From an uncultured Sulfurimonas sp. (GTDB lineage Bacteria > Campylobacterota > Campylobacteria > Campylobacterales > Sulfurimonadaceae), in assembly GCF_963662755.1 (NCBI RefSeq), contig NZ_OY759725.1, positions 1,129,781 to 1,193,780 on the forward strand: a DNA stretch of 64,000 nt, written 5' to 3'. Made by a program: the position numbers and the translations under genes. This document shows, piece after piece, positions 34,589 through 43,256 of the stretch (positions are counted from its first letter, which is position 1; every line of letters begins with the position of its first letter). The notes below the pieces were generated by a model. The model was not told the DNA's origin. It did no database searches and saw only the letters and a program-made list of their open reading frames with translations.

Positions 34589-35767
34589 CTATTGAAGTAA
34601 ACGCATTACATTTTGTTGAACTGAGTTAGCTTGACTCATAGCATAAGAACCAGATTGAGCTAAGATACTAAGTTTAGAAAAGTTTGCACTCTCCTGCGCA
34701 AAGTCAACATCACGAATTTGAGATTCTGCAGCCGCAACATTTACCTGAGTTACAGATATATTTCTAATAGTTGATTCAAGTTGATTTTGAACAGAACCTA
34801 TATCTGATCTTCTAGAATCTAAATCTTTAAGAGCATAATCAGAAATAATTACCGCTTTTTCTGCTTTTTCTCTAGTTGTAACATCAATAGTACTAAAGTT
34901 GTTAGTTAAACCAGCAGTAGCATCTCCGATAGTAAAACCTGCTTCAGTAGTAGTAAATTTATCACTAGAATCTACTCTAACACCATAAGCCGCTGTTCCT
35001 GCAGTTGAAGATGTAAGTTCATATACACTAGCTCTTGCATTTGTACCATCTGTTTGTGCATCCGAGTTAAATGCATCAACCATCATTTGTGCAATCTCAT
35101 AACTTGAGTGAGCACCTGAAGTAAGAGCTACCTCACCAGTTGATGTAGAAGTAGTTCCATCTGTACTTGTTACAGTTACACTAAGAGAAACTGTACTAAC
35201 ACCAGCTTGACCTGTAGTAGCTGTTAAACCAGTTGTAGATTCTGCTAAAGCAAACTCACCAATTTTTGAAGTTCTACTATCATCTATTGAGATATTTACA
35301 GTCTCTCCAGAGTATGCACCAATATGAAATGATTTGTTTTGGTAACCACCATTTAAAAGTGTTTGACCATTAAATGAAGTTGTTGAAGCAATATTTTGAG
35401 CCTCTTCCATAAGTCTATCGATATCCGCTTGAATAGCTTTACGAGTATCTAAAGTTTGACCATCAGATGCAGCTTGAATAGCTTTAGTTCTAATAGTATT
35501 TGCAATATTAACGTACTCATCTAAAGCACCATCAGCTGTTTGAGCTATACCAATACCATCATTTGCATTTGCAACTGCTTGACCAAGACCTTGTGATTGT
35601 TGACGAAGAGAATCCGCAATAGCCATACCAGATGCATCATCTGCAGCTCTGTTAATTCTTAAACCTGAACTAAGTGAGTTAAGACTTTTATCAAGTCCTA
35701 AGTTAGTTTGATTTGCATTTCTGTGTGCGTTCATCGCACTTATGTTTGTGTTAATTCTAAATCCCAT
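34589..35767 (-). CDS. flaA: Flagellin, first copy (FlaA-type by promoter)
   Basis: Flagellin of 392 residues: MGFRINTNISAMNAHRNANQ at the N-terminus and a C-terminal QNVMRLLQ. The middle is serine/threonine-rich and nearly the same as in the other flagellin. The ATG start is preceded by AAAGGA 6 nt upstream. A good sigma-28 promoter lies further upstream, as expected for the major filament protein of Campylobacterota. The D0 and D1 helices support filament assembly and export by the flagellar type III system; the central domain is the likely target of legionaminic acid modification. Confidence 0.91.
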   Translation of the reverse strand: MGFRINTNISAMNAHRNANQTNLGLDKSLNSLSSGLRINRAADDASGMAIADSLRQQSQGLGQAVANANDGIGIAQTADGALDEYVNIANTIRTKAIQAASDGQTLDTRKAIQADIDRLMEEAQNIASTTSFNGQTLLNGGYQNKSFHIGAYSGETVNISIDDSRTSKIGEFALAESTTGLTATTGQAGVSTVSLSVTVTSTDGTTSTSTGEVALTSGAHSSYEIAQMMVDAFNSDAQTDGTNARASVYELTSSTAGTAAYGVRVDSSDKFTTTEAGFTIGDATAGLTNNFSTIDVTTREKAEKAVIISDYALKDLDSRRSDIGSVQNQLESTIRNISVTQVNVAAAESQIRDVDFAQESANFSKLSILAQSGSYAMSQANSVQQNVMRLLQ

Positions 35768-35844
35768 AATAAATCCTTTTCTATGGAGAGCCTTTCGCTC
35801 TTTTTAAGTTTTTTTATCTTGGCTTCCTTGCCTTGATGTTAACT

Positions 35845-35871
35845 AAATCGACACTGCAAAAAATAACTTTA
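35845..35871 (-). promoter_or_regulatory. Sigma-28 (FliA) promoter of the first flagellin
   Basis: Minus-strand elements TAAAGTTA (35864-35871) and GTCGATTT (35845-35852) are separated by 11 nt. This compares well with the flagellar consensus TAAAGTTT-N11-GCCGATAA. The start of the transcript would be about 70 nt before the flagellin ATG, a leader in which only the AAAGGA site stands out. A FliA-dependent promoter fits late expression of the filament. Confidence 0.75.
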
Positions 35872-35946
35872 ACAAATTTGCAAATATTTTATAATTTTCA
35901 ATATTTAAACTTTTTTTGATACACTTCCAAAATCAAAAAAAACAAC

Positions 35947-35952
35947 TATACT
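35947..35952 (+). promoter_or_regulatory. Possible -10 element for topA
   Basis: TATACT lies 17 nt before the topA start, with AGGAAAAC just downstream as the ribosome binding site. There is no recognisable -35 box, and the leader would be only about 10 nt. The gap between this element and the flagellin promoter is T/A-rich and holds nothing else I recognise. Confidence 0.35.
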
Positions 35953-35969
35953 ATATATAGGAAAACTAT

Positions 35970-38198
35970 TTGAACTTAATTATTGTCGAGTCACCAGCTA
36001 AAGCAAAGACTATTAAAAACTTTTTAGGTAAAGATTATGAAGTTATAGCATCTAAAGGTCACATTAGAGATTTGCCTAAATCTCGTTTTGGAATTACAGT
36101 AGATGAGGACAATCAACTTGTCCCTGCTTATAGTGTTGCAAAAGAGAATGCTCCAACCGTTAAAGAAATTAAGACACTAGCAAAAAAAGCTGATATCATC
36201 TATATCGCAACCGATGAGGATCGTGAGGGTGAAGCTATTGGTTGGCATATAGCTCACGCTATAAAAAAGGACCCCGAAGAACTTCCTCGTATAGTTTTTC
36301 ACGAGATTACAAACAGTGCAATCAAACACGCTCTTGAGAATGCAAGAAAAATAGATATGAAGATGGTAAACGCACAACAAGCTCGTCGTATGCTTGACCG
36401 CGTTGTTGGATACAAACTATCTCCACTTCTAAGTTCTAAAATCCAAAAAGGTCTCTCTGGTGGGCGTGTTCAATCCTCAACTCTAAAACTTGTAGTTGAT
36501 CGTGAGAGAGAGATAAAAGCATTTATCCCTGTTGAGTACTGGTCTATCGATACTATGTTTAAAAAAGACATAGATGCTACTCTTATCTCTCACAAGGGAG
36601 ATAAACTCTCAAAGCTTTCTATTGAAAATAAAACAAAAGCAGATGCAATAACAAAAAGTGTTAAAGCAGACACTTTTACTATCTCCAAAATTGAAACAAA
36701 ACAGAGAAAAACAGCAACTCCACCACCTTTTATGACTTCTACTTTGCAACAGACTGCATCTAGTAAGTTAGGATTTACTCCTAAAAAAACTATGATGGTG
36801 GCTCAAGCTCTTTATGAAGGTGTAAAAACGCCTGATGGAACAAGTGGTGTTATAACTTATATGAGAACTGACTCACTAAATATGGCGGCTGAGGCTGTTG
36901 GTGCAGTTCGTGGAATTATAGAAAATAGATATGGAGAAAAGTATCTCCCAAAAGAGCCAAAAACTTATGGTAAAAAAGCAAAAGGCGCACAAGAAGCTCA
37001 CGAGGCTATCCGTCCTACAATGCTTCACTTTACACCTGAAGTTGCACAAAGTTTTTTAAAAGCTGATGAGATTAAACTTTACCGTCTAATCTATGAAAGA
37101 TTTATGGCTTGTCAAATGAATGATGCACTCTTTGAGCAACAAAGCATTATCTTTAGTGGTAATGAAAATGAGTATAGAGCAAGTGGTAGAAAACTAATCT
37201 TTGATGGTTTTTATGCTGTACTTGGAAATGAAGACAAAGACAAACTTCTTCCAACTCTAAAAGAGGGTGAAAAAGCAGATATTCAAAGCATAAAGCCAGA
37301 ACAACACTTTACAGAGCCACCTGCGAGATATTCTGAAGCATCTCTTATTAAAAAGTTAGAGTCTGAGGGTGTTGGTCGTCCATCTACCTACGCTCCAACT
37401 ATTGCAACTCTTAGTGGTAGAACTTATGTAACTATTGAAAAAAAGCAGATTATTCCAACTGAGATGGCTTTTACTGTAACTGAGATGCTAGAGAAAAATT
37501 TTGCAAATATAGTAGATATATCTTTTACTGCAAACATGGAAGAAAAACTTGATGAGATTTCAGATGGAGATACTGACTGGCAAAAACTACTAAGTGACTT
37601 TTACTTTCCTTTTATGGATCAGATTGCTGAGGGTAAAGAGAAGATAATATCACTTAAACTTGCAAAACCATTAGGACGAACTTGTCCTAAGTGTGGAGAG
37701 CATGAACTTCTTCTTCGTTCTGGGCGTTTTGGTAACTTCATAGCTTGTAGCGGCTTTCCAAAGTGTAAATACACAGAACAATGTGATGCAGAGGGAAATA
37801 CTGTAGAAAAAAAAGAAGAAAAAGCAGGTGAAAAATGTGATAAATGTGGTAGTGATATGGTAGTTAAAAATGGTCGTAACGGTCAATTTTTAGCTTGTAG
37901 TAACTATCCTGATTGTAAAAACACTAAGAGCATAGATGTTGAGAGCAAAGTAAGTGAAGCTCCTTGTCCTGATTGTGGTGGAGAAATCAGTCTTAAAAAT
38001 TCAAGACGCGGTCCATTTTGGGGATGTGCAAACTATCCTGATTGTAAATTTATCTCAAAATTTGAACCTACAACTATAAAGTGTAAAGAGAAGGGCTGTA
38101 AGGGAGTTTTAGCTGAGAGAACTTACAGAAATAAAGATATTTATGAGTGTGTAAAATGTAAAGCTCGTACACCACGAGGCGATGAAGAGGCTAAATAA
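35970..38198 (+). CDS. topA: DNA topoisomerase I (type IA)
   Basis: Relaxes negative supercoils by transient single-strand breaks. The 742-residue protein begins with the TOPRIM domain (LIIVESPAKAKTIKNFLG and the TDEDREGEAIGWH metal site), has the active-site tyrosine in ITYMRTDSLN near residue 297, and ends with four zinc-ribbon-like units: CPKCGEHELLLRSG, CDKCGSDMVVKNG, CPDCGGEISLKNS and CKEKGCKGVLAER. TTG start with AGGAAAA upstream, consistent with the first methionine before NLIIVES. Not linked functionally to flagella; it starts a plus-strand operon with a phosphodiesterase and bioB. Confidence 0.95.
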   Translation: MNLIIVESPAKAKTIKNFLGKDYEVIASKGHIRDLPKSRFGITVDEDNQLVPAYSVAKENAPTVKEIKTLAKKADIIYIATDEDREGEAIGWHIAHAIKKDPEELPRIVFHEITNSAIKHALENARKIDMKMVNAQQARRMLDRVVGYKLSPLLSSKIQKGLSGGRVQSSTLKLVVDREREIKAFIPVEYWSIDTMFKKDIDATLISHKGDKLSKLSIENKTKADAITKSVKADTFTISKIETKQRKTATPPPFMTSTLQQTASSKLGFTPKKTMMVAQALYEGVKTPDGTSGVITYMRTDSLNMAAEAVGAVRGIIENRYGEKYLPKEPKTYGKKAKGAQEAHEAIRPTMLHFTPEVAQSFLKADEIKLYRLIYERFMACQMNDALFEQQSIIFSGNENEYRASGRKLIFDGFYAVLGNEDKDKLLPTLKEGEKADIQSIKPEQHFTEPPARYSEASLIKKLESEGVGRPSTYAPTIATLSGRTYVTIEKKQIIPTEMAFTVTEMLEKNFANIVDISFTANMEEKLDEISDGDTDWQKLLSDFYFPFMDQIAEGKEKIISLKLAKPLGRTCPKCGEHELLLRSGRFGNFIACSGFPKCKYTEQCDAEGNTVEKKEEKAGEKCDKCGSDMVVKNGRNGQFLACSNYPDCKNTKSIDVESKVSEAPCPDCGGEISLKNSRRGPFWGCANYPDCKFISKFEPTTIKCKEKGCKGVLAERTYRNKDIYECVKCKARTPRGDEEAK

Positions 38199-38201
38199 AC
38201 T

Positions 38202-38726
38202 ATGAAAATAGGCGTAATTTCTGATACTCATAGAAAAGTCAAAATGGCAAAAGATGCGCTAAAGCACCTCATAAAAGAGGGTGCTGAGTTTATTATTCAT
38301 GCTGGGGATATAGTAGAAGTTGATACTTTAGAGCTTTTGAAAAACTGTGGATTAAGATATGTTGCAGTTTATGGAAACAATGATGCGCATCTAGCCGAGT
38401 TTCACTCTAAGTACAACTTAGTTCAAGAACCACACTACTTTAAACTTGCAGATACTAAGTTTAAACTAATGCATATGCCTTACTATATGGCTCCAGATGC
38501 GGATGTCGTTGTTTTTGGTCATACACATATATTTGAGAGTGATTTCAAAAATTCAACTCTATTTTTAAATTCTGGCGAAGTTTGTGCAAGAAACAAATCT
38601 ATCTCAGAGTTTGCAATGCTTGAAATCAAAGAAGCATCCTTTAAAGTAACTTACTACACAAAAGACAAAAAAGAAGAAAGTGTCAAAAAGCAAAAATTTT
38701 TATACGAAAGAATTAAAACAGCGTAA
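38202..38726 (+). CDS. YfcE-family metallophosphoesterase
   Basis: Calcineurin-like phosphodiesterase of 174 residues. The metal-binding motifs are in order: GVISDTHRK (D8, H10), IIHAGDIVE (GD), VYGNNDAH (GNxD/H) and VVFGHTHIFES (GHTH). This is the MJ0936/YfcE type of short phosphoesterase. The substrate is not known. It begins 3 nt after topA and is followed by bioB by 12 nt, so it is probably cotranscribed with topA. Confidence 0.85.
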   Translation: MKIGVISDTHRKVKMAKDALKHLIKEGAEFIIHAGDIVEVDTLELLKNCGLRYVAVYGNNDAHLAEFHSKYNLVQEPHYFKLADTKFKLMHMPYYMAPDADVVVFGHTHIFESDFKNSTLFLNSGEVCARNKSISEFAMLEIKEASFKVTYYTKDKKEESVKKQKFLYERIKTA

Positions 38727-38738
38727 AAAAGGATTCAA

Positions 38739-39581
38739 ATGAATGAAAAGATTTTTTTATGTTCTATTTGCAACATAAATAGTGGAACTTGTAATGAAGA
38801 CTGCAAATTTTGTTCACAAAGCGTTAGATACAAAGCAAATATAGAGCGCTACAAACAAAAAGATATAGAGAGCATTTTAAAAGAAGCCTTAACTGCTAGA
38901 GATAACGGTGCTTTAGGTTTTTGCCTTGTTACTTCTGAGAAAGGCTTAAATGACAAAAGTCTTGATTTTGTATGCAATATAGCAAAAATTTTAACAAAAG
39001 AAGTGCCAGAACTTAGACTTATAGCGTGTAATGGAACAGCGACTTTAGAACAACTTTTGACACTTAAAGATGCTGGCATAAAAGCATATAACCATAACCT
39101 AGAAACATCAAGAGAGTTTTATGATAAAATCTGTACCACTCACTCTTGGGATGAGCGTTATGAGACTTGTCAAAATGTAAATAAAGCAGGTTTAGTTCTT
39201 ATAAGTGGCGGGATTTTTGGTCTTGGAGAGAGTGATGAAGACAGAGTATCGATGTTAAAATCTCTAAACTCTTTAAATCCAACTTCCGTACCTATTAACT
39301 TCTACCATCACAATGAAGCTTTGGAATTAAAACCAAACTCCCTTGATATTGAAGAAGCTTTTTTACTTATAAAACTAACTAGAGATACCATTCCTCATGC
39401 AGATAGAATTATGATAGCTGGAGGAAGAGAGTTAATGTTTGGAGATAGACAAAATGAAATCTTTAACTATGGTGCAAATTCTATAGTTATAGGAAATTAT
39501 CTTACTACAAATGGCAGAACTATGAGTAAAGACTTAGATATGCTACAATCTCTAAATTTAAAAGTTGCAAAAACTGTTTAA
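38739..39581 (+). CDS. bioB: Biotin synthase
   Basis: Radical SAM enzyme that inserts sulfur into dethiobiotin. The 280-residue form is shorter than E. coli BioB (346) and matches the short BioB of Campylobacterota. The cluster motif is CNEDCKFC (C18, C22, C25), followed by SQSVRYKANIERY, YNHNLETSREFY and MIAGGRELMFGDRQ, which hold known BioB positions for the [2Fe-2S] cluster (arginine and other ligands). AAAAGGA precedes the ATG. No other biotin genes are adjacent. Confidence 0.92.
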   Translation: MNEKIFLCSICNINSGTCNEDCKFCSQSVRYKANIERYKQKDIESILKEALTARDNGALGFCLVTSEKGLNDKSLDFVCNIAKILTKEVPELRLIACNGTATLEQLLTLKDAGIKAYNHNLETSREFYDKICTTHSWDERYETCQNVNKAGLVLISGGIFGLGESDEDRVSMLKSLNSLNPTSVPINFYHHNEALELKPNSLDIEEAFLLIKLTRDTIPHADRIMIAGGRELMFGDRQNEIFNYGANSIVIGNYLTTNGRTMSKDLDMLQSLNLKVAKTV

Positions 39582-39607
39582 TCTCATAAACAAATAAGGA
39601 GCTGGTT

Positions 39608-40765
39608 TTGATAGACAATGTTGTTTTAATTACTACCATTTCTCTCATCATAATTTTTACTCCATTTTTTGCAAAGCTTTTAAAGCTTCCAACAACTCCT
39701 ATAGAAATCATACTTGGTTCTATTTTAGGTTACATTGGATTTTTACATAGTGAGCATCTCTTTGATATAGTTGCAGAACTTGGATTTTTATATCTAATGT
39801 TTATAGCCGGTACTGAAATTAACTTAAAAAAAGTCATAAAAACACCTGCTCACATTATGAAAAAGGTTATCTTTTACCTCATTATTTTGTATGCATTTTC
39901 CATACTCATATCTCTTTATCTTGATCTTGGAAAGATTTTTATGGTGCTTCTTCCGCTTATATCGGTTGGTTTAGTAGCTACACTCTCCAAAGAGTATGGA
40001 AAAACTCCTTGGCTTAGTGTATCTATGACTGCTGGAGGAATTGGAGAAGTTGTTAGCATCGGATTTTTAACTCTAACATCCGCTGCACTTAGCTCTGGTT
40101 TTGGTTTGGGACTCGTAAAGACTATCTTTGCACTTATGCTTTTTTTACTTTTTATGTTTGTTTTATTTCGTGCAATGGAGCTTCTTTTTTGGTGGTTCCC
40201 AGGAGTATCTACAGCACTCATGCCTCTTAAAGATAACAAAGAACAAGATATTCGTTTATCTATGGGAATATTTTTTCTTCTTGTAGGTGCTATGCTTTAT
40301 CTGCATCTAGAGCTTGCTTTTGGTGCATTCTTAGCTGGGATATTTATACCAACATTTTTTGAACATAAACACGAACTTCCAGAAAAACTTGCATCCTATG
40401 GTTTTGGATTTTTAATCCCCATATTTTTCATCCATATTGGAAGTTCGTTTAATCTTGAAGCATTATCTATGGATGGTTTAATCTACAAAGCTTTTATCAT
40501 TGCAATATTTATGATTATTATGAGAGTTATTGCATCTTTAGTATTTATAAAAGAGCTTGGAGCTATAGATGCCATACTTATGGGTCTCTCTCACTCTATG
40601 CCTCTAACTCTACTAATCGCTATGGCTACACTAGCCTACAATGCATCTAGCATAGATACTCTTCACTACTATGCTTTCATTTTAGCTGCACTATTTCAAG
40701 TTATAAGTGTTATGATTATTATCAAGCTTATAAATAACTATAAGCTCAAAAAGGAGTCATTATGA
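39608..40765 (+). CDS. CPA2-family cation:proton antiporter
   Basis: Hydrophobic membrane protein of 385 residues with about 11-12 transmembrane segments and no cytosolic RCK/TrkA-N domain. The pattern LLKLPTTPIEIILGSILGYI, ELGFLYLMFIAGTEINLK and HLELAFGAFLAGIFIPTFF matches the Na+/H+ exchanger PF00999 type (KefB/GerN group). It probably exchanges Na+ or K+ for H+ across the inner membrane. TTG start preceded by AAGGAG. It overlaps the next gene by 4 nt. Confidence 0.85.
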   Translation: MIDNVVLITTISLIIIFTPFFAKLLKLPTTPIEIILGSILGYIGFLHSEHLFDIVAELGFLYLMFIAGTEINLKKVIKTPAHIMKKVIFYLIILYAFSILISLYLDLGKIFMVLLPLISVGLVATLSKEYGKTPWLSVSMTAGGIGEVVSIGFLTLTSAALSSGFGLGLVKTIFALMLFLLFMFVLFRAMELLFWWFPGVSTALMPLKDNKEQDIRLSMGIFFLLVGAMLYLHLELAFGAFLAGIFIPTFFEHKHELPEKLASYGFGFLIPIFFIHIGSSFNLEALSMDGLIYKAFIIAIFMIIMRVIASLVFIKELGAIDAILMGLSHSMPLTLLIAMATLAYNASSIDTLHYYAFILAALFQVISVMIIIKLINNYKLKKESL

Positions 40766-41118
40766 GTTCTCGTTCTGTTTTACTCCAACTTGCTCGTGAG
40801 TCTATTCAAGAGGTTTTTGAGGCTAAAAGAACAATCAACAAAGCTTCACTTTTGCAAGAGCATCCACTTCTAAATGAAAAAATTGCAACAACTGTAAACT
40901 TATATCTTTTTAATGAGCTAAGAGGTTCATGCGCTTCCACAGAAGCAACAAAGAGCCTCTTAGAAGATATTATACACAATGCTAAAAAATCTGCTTTTGA
41001 AGATAGTAATTTTTCTCCGCTTACAACTTCTGAATATTTAAGTTGCGAAGTAGAGTTACTGCTCAATACCCCAGATGGAGTAATGAGTGAGAAAGATAAG
41101 GCTATTGCAAAAAATTAA
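40762..41118 (+). CDS. AMMECR1-like mini-protein
   Basis: Protein of 118 residues related to the AMMECR1 domain. It shows the ordered elements LQLARESIQEVF, the LRGSCAS loop (LRGC in larger relatives) and NAKKSAFEDSNFSPLT, but it ends earlier than the full domain (usually 170-200 residues). The usual Cys in LRGC is replaced by Ser-Cys shifted by one. Function of this family is unknown. Start ATG with AAAGGAG upstream, overlapping the antiporter stop (ATGA), and a 4-nt overlap with the convergent reductase gene. Confidence 0.7.
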   Translation: MSSRSVLLQLARESIQEVFEAKRTINKASLLQEHPLLNEKIATTVNLYLFNELRGSCASTEATKSLLEDIIHNAKKSAFEDSNFSPLTTSEYLSCEVELLLNTPDGVMSEKDKAIAKN

Positions 41119-42080
41119 TCTTGTTGGAGTTGATCTCCGCCTTGAATATAACAAGCTATAGCATAACCATGATTTAACCCAAGCGCTATACTTCCACCTG
41201 ATTCTTGAGTAATGTCTCCAGCTACAAACATTCCTCTGATATTTGTTTCATAGTTTTCATCATGAACAGGCTTTCCATCAACTTCTTCAATCCCTGAAGA
41301 ACTAAGAAAAGCACTTGGTGTAGTTCCACCAATAGCATAAATAACTCTATCAAAAATCTCATCTTCGATTTCATGAAATAGTACTTTAATTTGACCATTT
41401 GCATCTTCTAAGCCATCAATATTTACACCAAGTATTGGTCTGATTTCTTTATGCATAATCGCATTTGCTATATTTCTTTGGTTAGTAGGATTTGCACGTC
41501 TAAAAGTCTCTCTTCTATAACAAATCGAAACATCATTTTTTTCACTTAAATCGACTGCATATTCAACTGCGCTATCTCCGCCACCTACTACAAGAATTTT
41601 TTCACCCTCTGAACAATCATCAAGAGTGTAGCCTACTCTCTTTTTAATTCCTGATGGGATTTTATAACTAGGCTTATTTGGTTTTCCCATTCTACCTATG
41701 GTTACAACTACATTTTTTGCTCTTATACTTTTACCAGCCATAAAAACTTCAAAATAGTGCTCTTTTTTTTCAATGGATTGGACCTCTACGTGTGTTTGAA
41801 GCTCCACAGAGTGATGATCTAGTATCTCATCAAAGAAGTCTAAAGTAGTCTCTTTTGTACCATCTACAAAGTAAATCCTACCATCTAACTCTACTTTTTG
41901 CCCCTTCCAATCTTTATCTACTCTTTTATTGTCTTTATAATATTTACGAATAGTAGAATTGTGATTTTGATCTTTTTCAAGTAGCACTATATCTCTAATT
42001 CCTTGCAAGTAACCCTCAACTGCGGTTGCAATTCCAGCAGGACCAGCACCAATAATGGCTAAATTGTATAGATGACTCAT
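41115..42080 (-). CDS. YpdA-like FAD/NAD(P)-dependent reductase (no CxxC)
   Basis: Flavoprotein of 321 residues with two Rossmann motifs, NLAIIGAGPAGIATAVEGY (FAD, 6-24) and ILVVGGGDSAVEYAVDL (NAD(P), about 160-180), and the C-terminal FAD segment GMFVAGDITQESGGSIALG. It resembles thioredoxin reductase but has no CxxC dithiol in the place expected between the two domains; this is the arrangement of the YpdA/bacillithiol disulfide reductase group. In a Campylobacterota the thiol substrate, if any, would be different. Its stop overlaps the AMMECR1-like gene by 4 nt. Confidence 0.78.
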   Translation of the reverse strand: MSHLYNLAIIGAGPAGIATAVEGYLQGIRDIVLLEKDQNHNSTIRKYYKDNKRVDKDWKGQKVELDGRIYFVDGTKETTLDFFDEILDHHSVELQTHVEVQSIEKKEHYFEVFMAGKSIRAKNVVVTIGRMGKPNKPSYKIPSGIKKRVGYTLDDCSEGEKILVVGGGDSAVEYAVDLSEKNDVSICYRRETFRRANPTNQRNIANAIMHKEIRPILGVNIDGLEDANGQIKVLFHEIEDEIFDRVIYAIGGTTPSAFLSSSGIEEVDGKPVHDENYETNIRGMFVAGDITQESGGSIALGLNHGYAIACYIQGGDQLQQD

Positions 42081-42132
42081 TGAAACTCCTTATATTTGTC
42101 AAATATTTTAACATAATTTAGTGAGATTACTA

Positions 42133-42138
42133 TATACT
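42133..42138 (+). promoter_or_regulatory. Possible -10 element close to a hypothetical gene
   Basis: TATACT ends 6 nt before the ATG of the next gene, and there is no Shine-Dalgarno between. If used, the transcript would begin at or very near the start codon, making it leaderless. The 64-nt gap also contains TTGACA-like words on the minus strand near the reductase start. Confidence 0.25.
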
Positions 42139-42144
42139 TAGCAA

Positions 42145-42513
42145 ATGTATTATGTAATAAAAAAACAACACGAAACACCACTTAGTACTTTCATCAGTTT
42201 TCCTGTGCCTAAGTACATTGCTTCAAAAAACAGCGACAATGTTATATTTGAGTTTCAAAAAGATGGAAAACCTTTAAGAAAATGGGTAAAAAAAGAGGAT
42301 ATCATCTTATTGACCAGAGATAAGGAGTATTTTACAAAGATTGTAGAACACTTTAAAGAGGTTGAACAAACTCAACAAAAACTTGTAAATGAAGCTCAAG
42401 AACAACTAAACAAAAGCATAGAAAACTTCACTGAGATTATGCAATCTGAAATAAACGAATATAGCGAAATCAGAGATTCTTCTGATGTGCCTTGTATTCT
42501 CAAAGATTTATAA
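42145..42513 (+). CDS. Hypothetical protein with C-terminal coiled coil
   Basis: A 122-residue acidic protein of no known family. The first 70 residues look like a small beta domain (MYYVIKKQHETPLSTFISF, then FQKDGKPLRKWVKKEDIILL), and residues 70-110 form a probable coiled coil, HFKEVEQTQQKLVNEAQEQ followed by NKSIENFTEIMQSEI. No signal peptide. It starts just after a possible promoter without a visible ribosome binding site, and precedes the OmpA-family gene by 20 nt. Its role cannot be inferred. Confidence 0.6.
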   Translation: MYYVIKKQHETPLSTFISFPVPKYIASKNSDNVIFEFQKDGKPLRKWVKKEDIILLTRDKEYFTKIVEHFKEVEQTQQKLVNEAQEQLNKSIENFTEIMQSEINEYSEIRDSSDVPCILKDL

Positions 42514-42533
42514 AAATATTACTAGGACTTAAT

Positions 42534-43244
42534 ATGAAATTTTTTCTACTGATTTTTACTTTAGTTTTTTATGTTTTTGCATCCGATGCTAACATAGATA
42601 AAAATAGCGAATTTGCTCATATACAACCTGTTGCAGTTGAAGAAGCTCCTGTTGTAAAAGTTGTTGAAGAAGCTCCTTTAGATGTTAATATAAATGAGAC
42701 TCAAAACAAAGAAACACTAGATATCAAACAAGATGCAGATAAAGATGGTGTTGTAGATGCTGATGATAAGTGCCCAAATACAAAAACAGGCATACAAGTT
42801 GATGCTAGAGGTTGTGAACTCGATAGTGATGGCGATGGCATAGTTGATTCTAAAGATCAATGCCCAGGTACAAGTAAAGAATTTAGCGTAGATGGTTATG
42901 GCTGTCCTCAAACTGCTACACTAAAAGTAAACTTTGAATCAAGCAAATATAATGTTTCAGATGAACTTATAGATGACCTTAAAAACTTTGCACTTTTTTT
43001 GAAAAAAAACCCTACTTATCAAGTTATTATTTATGGATACACAGATAGCTCAGGTAGCAATGTAGCAAATAAAAAACTATCTCAAAATAGAGCAAATGCT
43101 GTAAAAGAAGCGCTTTCTCGTTATGACATCAAAACTACTAGAATGACTGCTATTGGTAAAGGTGAAGCCAATCCTATAGCTGACAATGCGCATGAAGAGG
43201 GACGTGCAAAAAACAGACGTATTGAAGTAGAACTACTTCAGTAG
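42534..43244 (+). CDS. OmpA-family protein with TSP3-like repeats
   Basis: Envelope protein of 236 residues from the ATG preceded by AGGACTT. It begins with a signal peptide (MKFFLLIFTLVFYVFAS), then a proline/valine-rich linker with a VEEAP repeat. Two thrombospondin type 3-like calcium-binding units follow (DADKDGVVDADDKCPNT and DSDGDGIVDSKDQCPGT), and an OmpA C-terminal peptidoglycan-binding domain (about 120-236: VIIYGYTDSSGSNVANKKLS, then KNRRIEVELLQ). No beta-barrel is present, so it is likely a periplasmic or outer-membrane lipid-independent anchor protein. It precedes a methyltransferase and a second asparagine synthase. Confidence 0.85.
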   Translation: MKFFLLIFTLVFYVFASDANIDKNSEFAHIQPVAVEEAPVVKVVEEAPLDVNINETQNKETLDIKQDADKDGVVDADDKCPNTKTGIQVDARGCELDSDGDGIVDSKDQCPGTSKEFSVDGYGCPQTATLKVNFESSKYNVSDELIDDLKNFALFLKKNPTYQVIIYGYTDSSGSNVANKKLSQNRANAVKEALSRYDIKTTRMTAIGKGEANPIADNAHEEGRAKNRRIEVELLQ

Positions 43245-43256
43245 TAAACTTTTTTA

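Noticed and set aside
42620..42690. Tandem repeat in the OmpA-family gene (VEEAP units)
   Set aside because: Only two partial copies; ordinary linker sequence, not a variable-number repeat.
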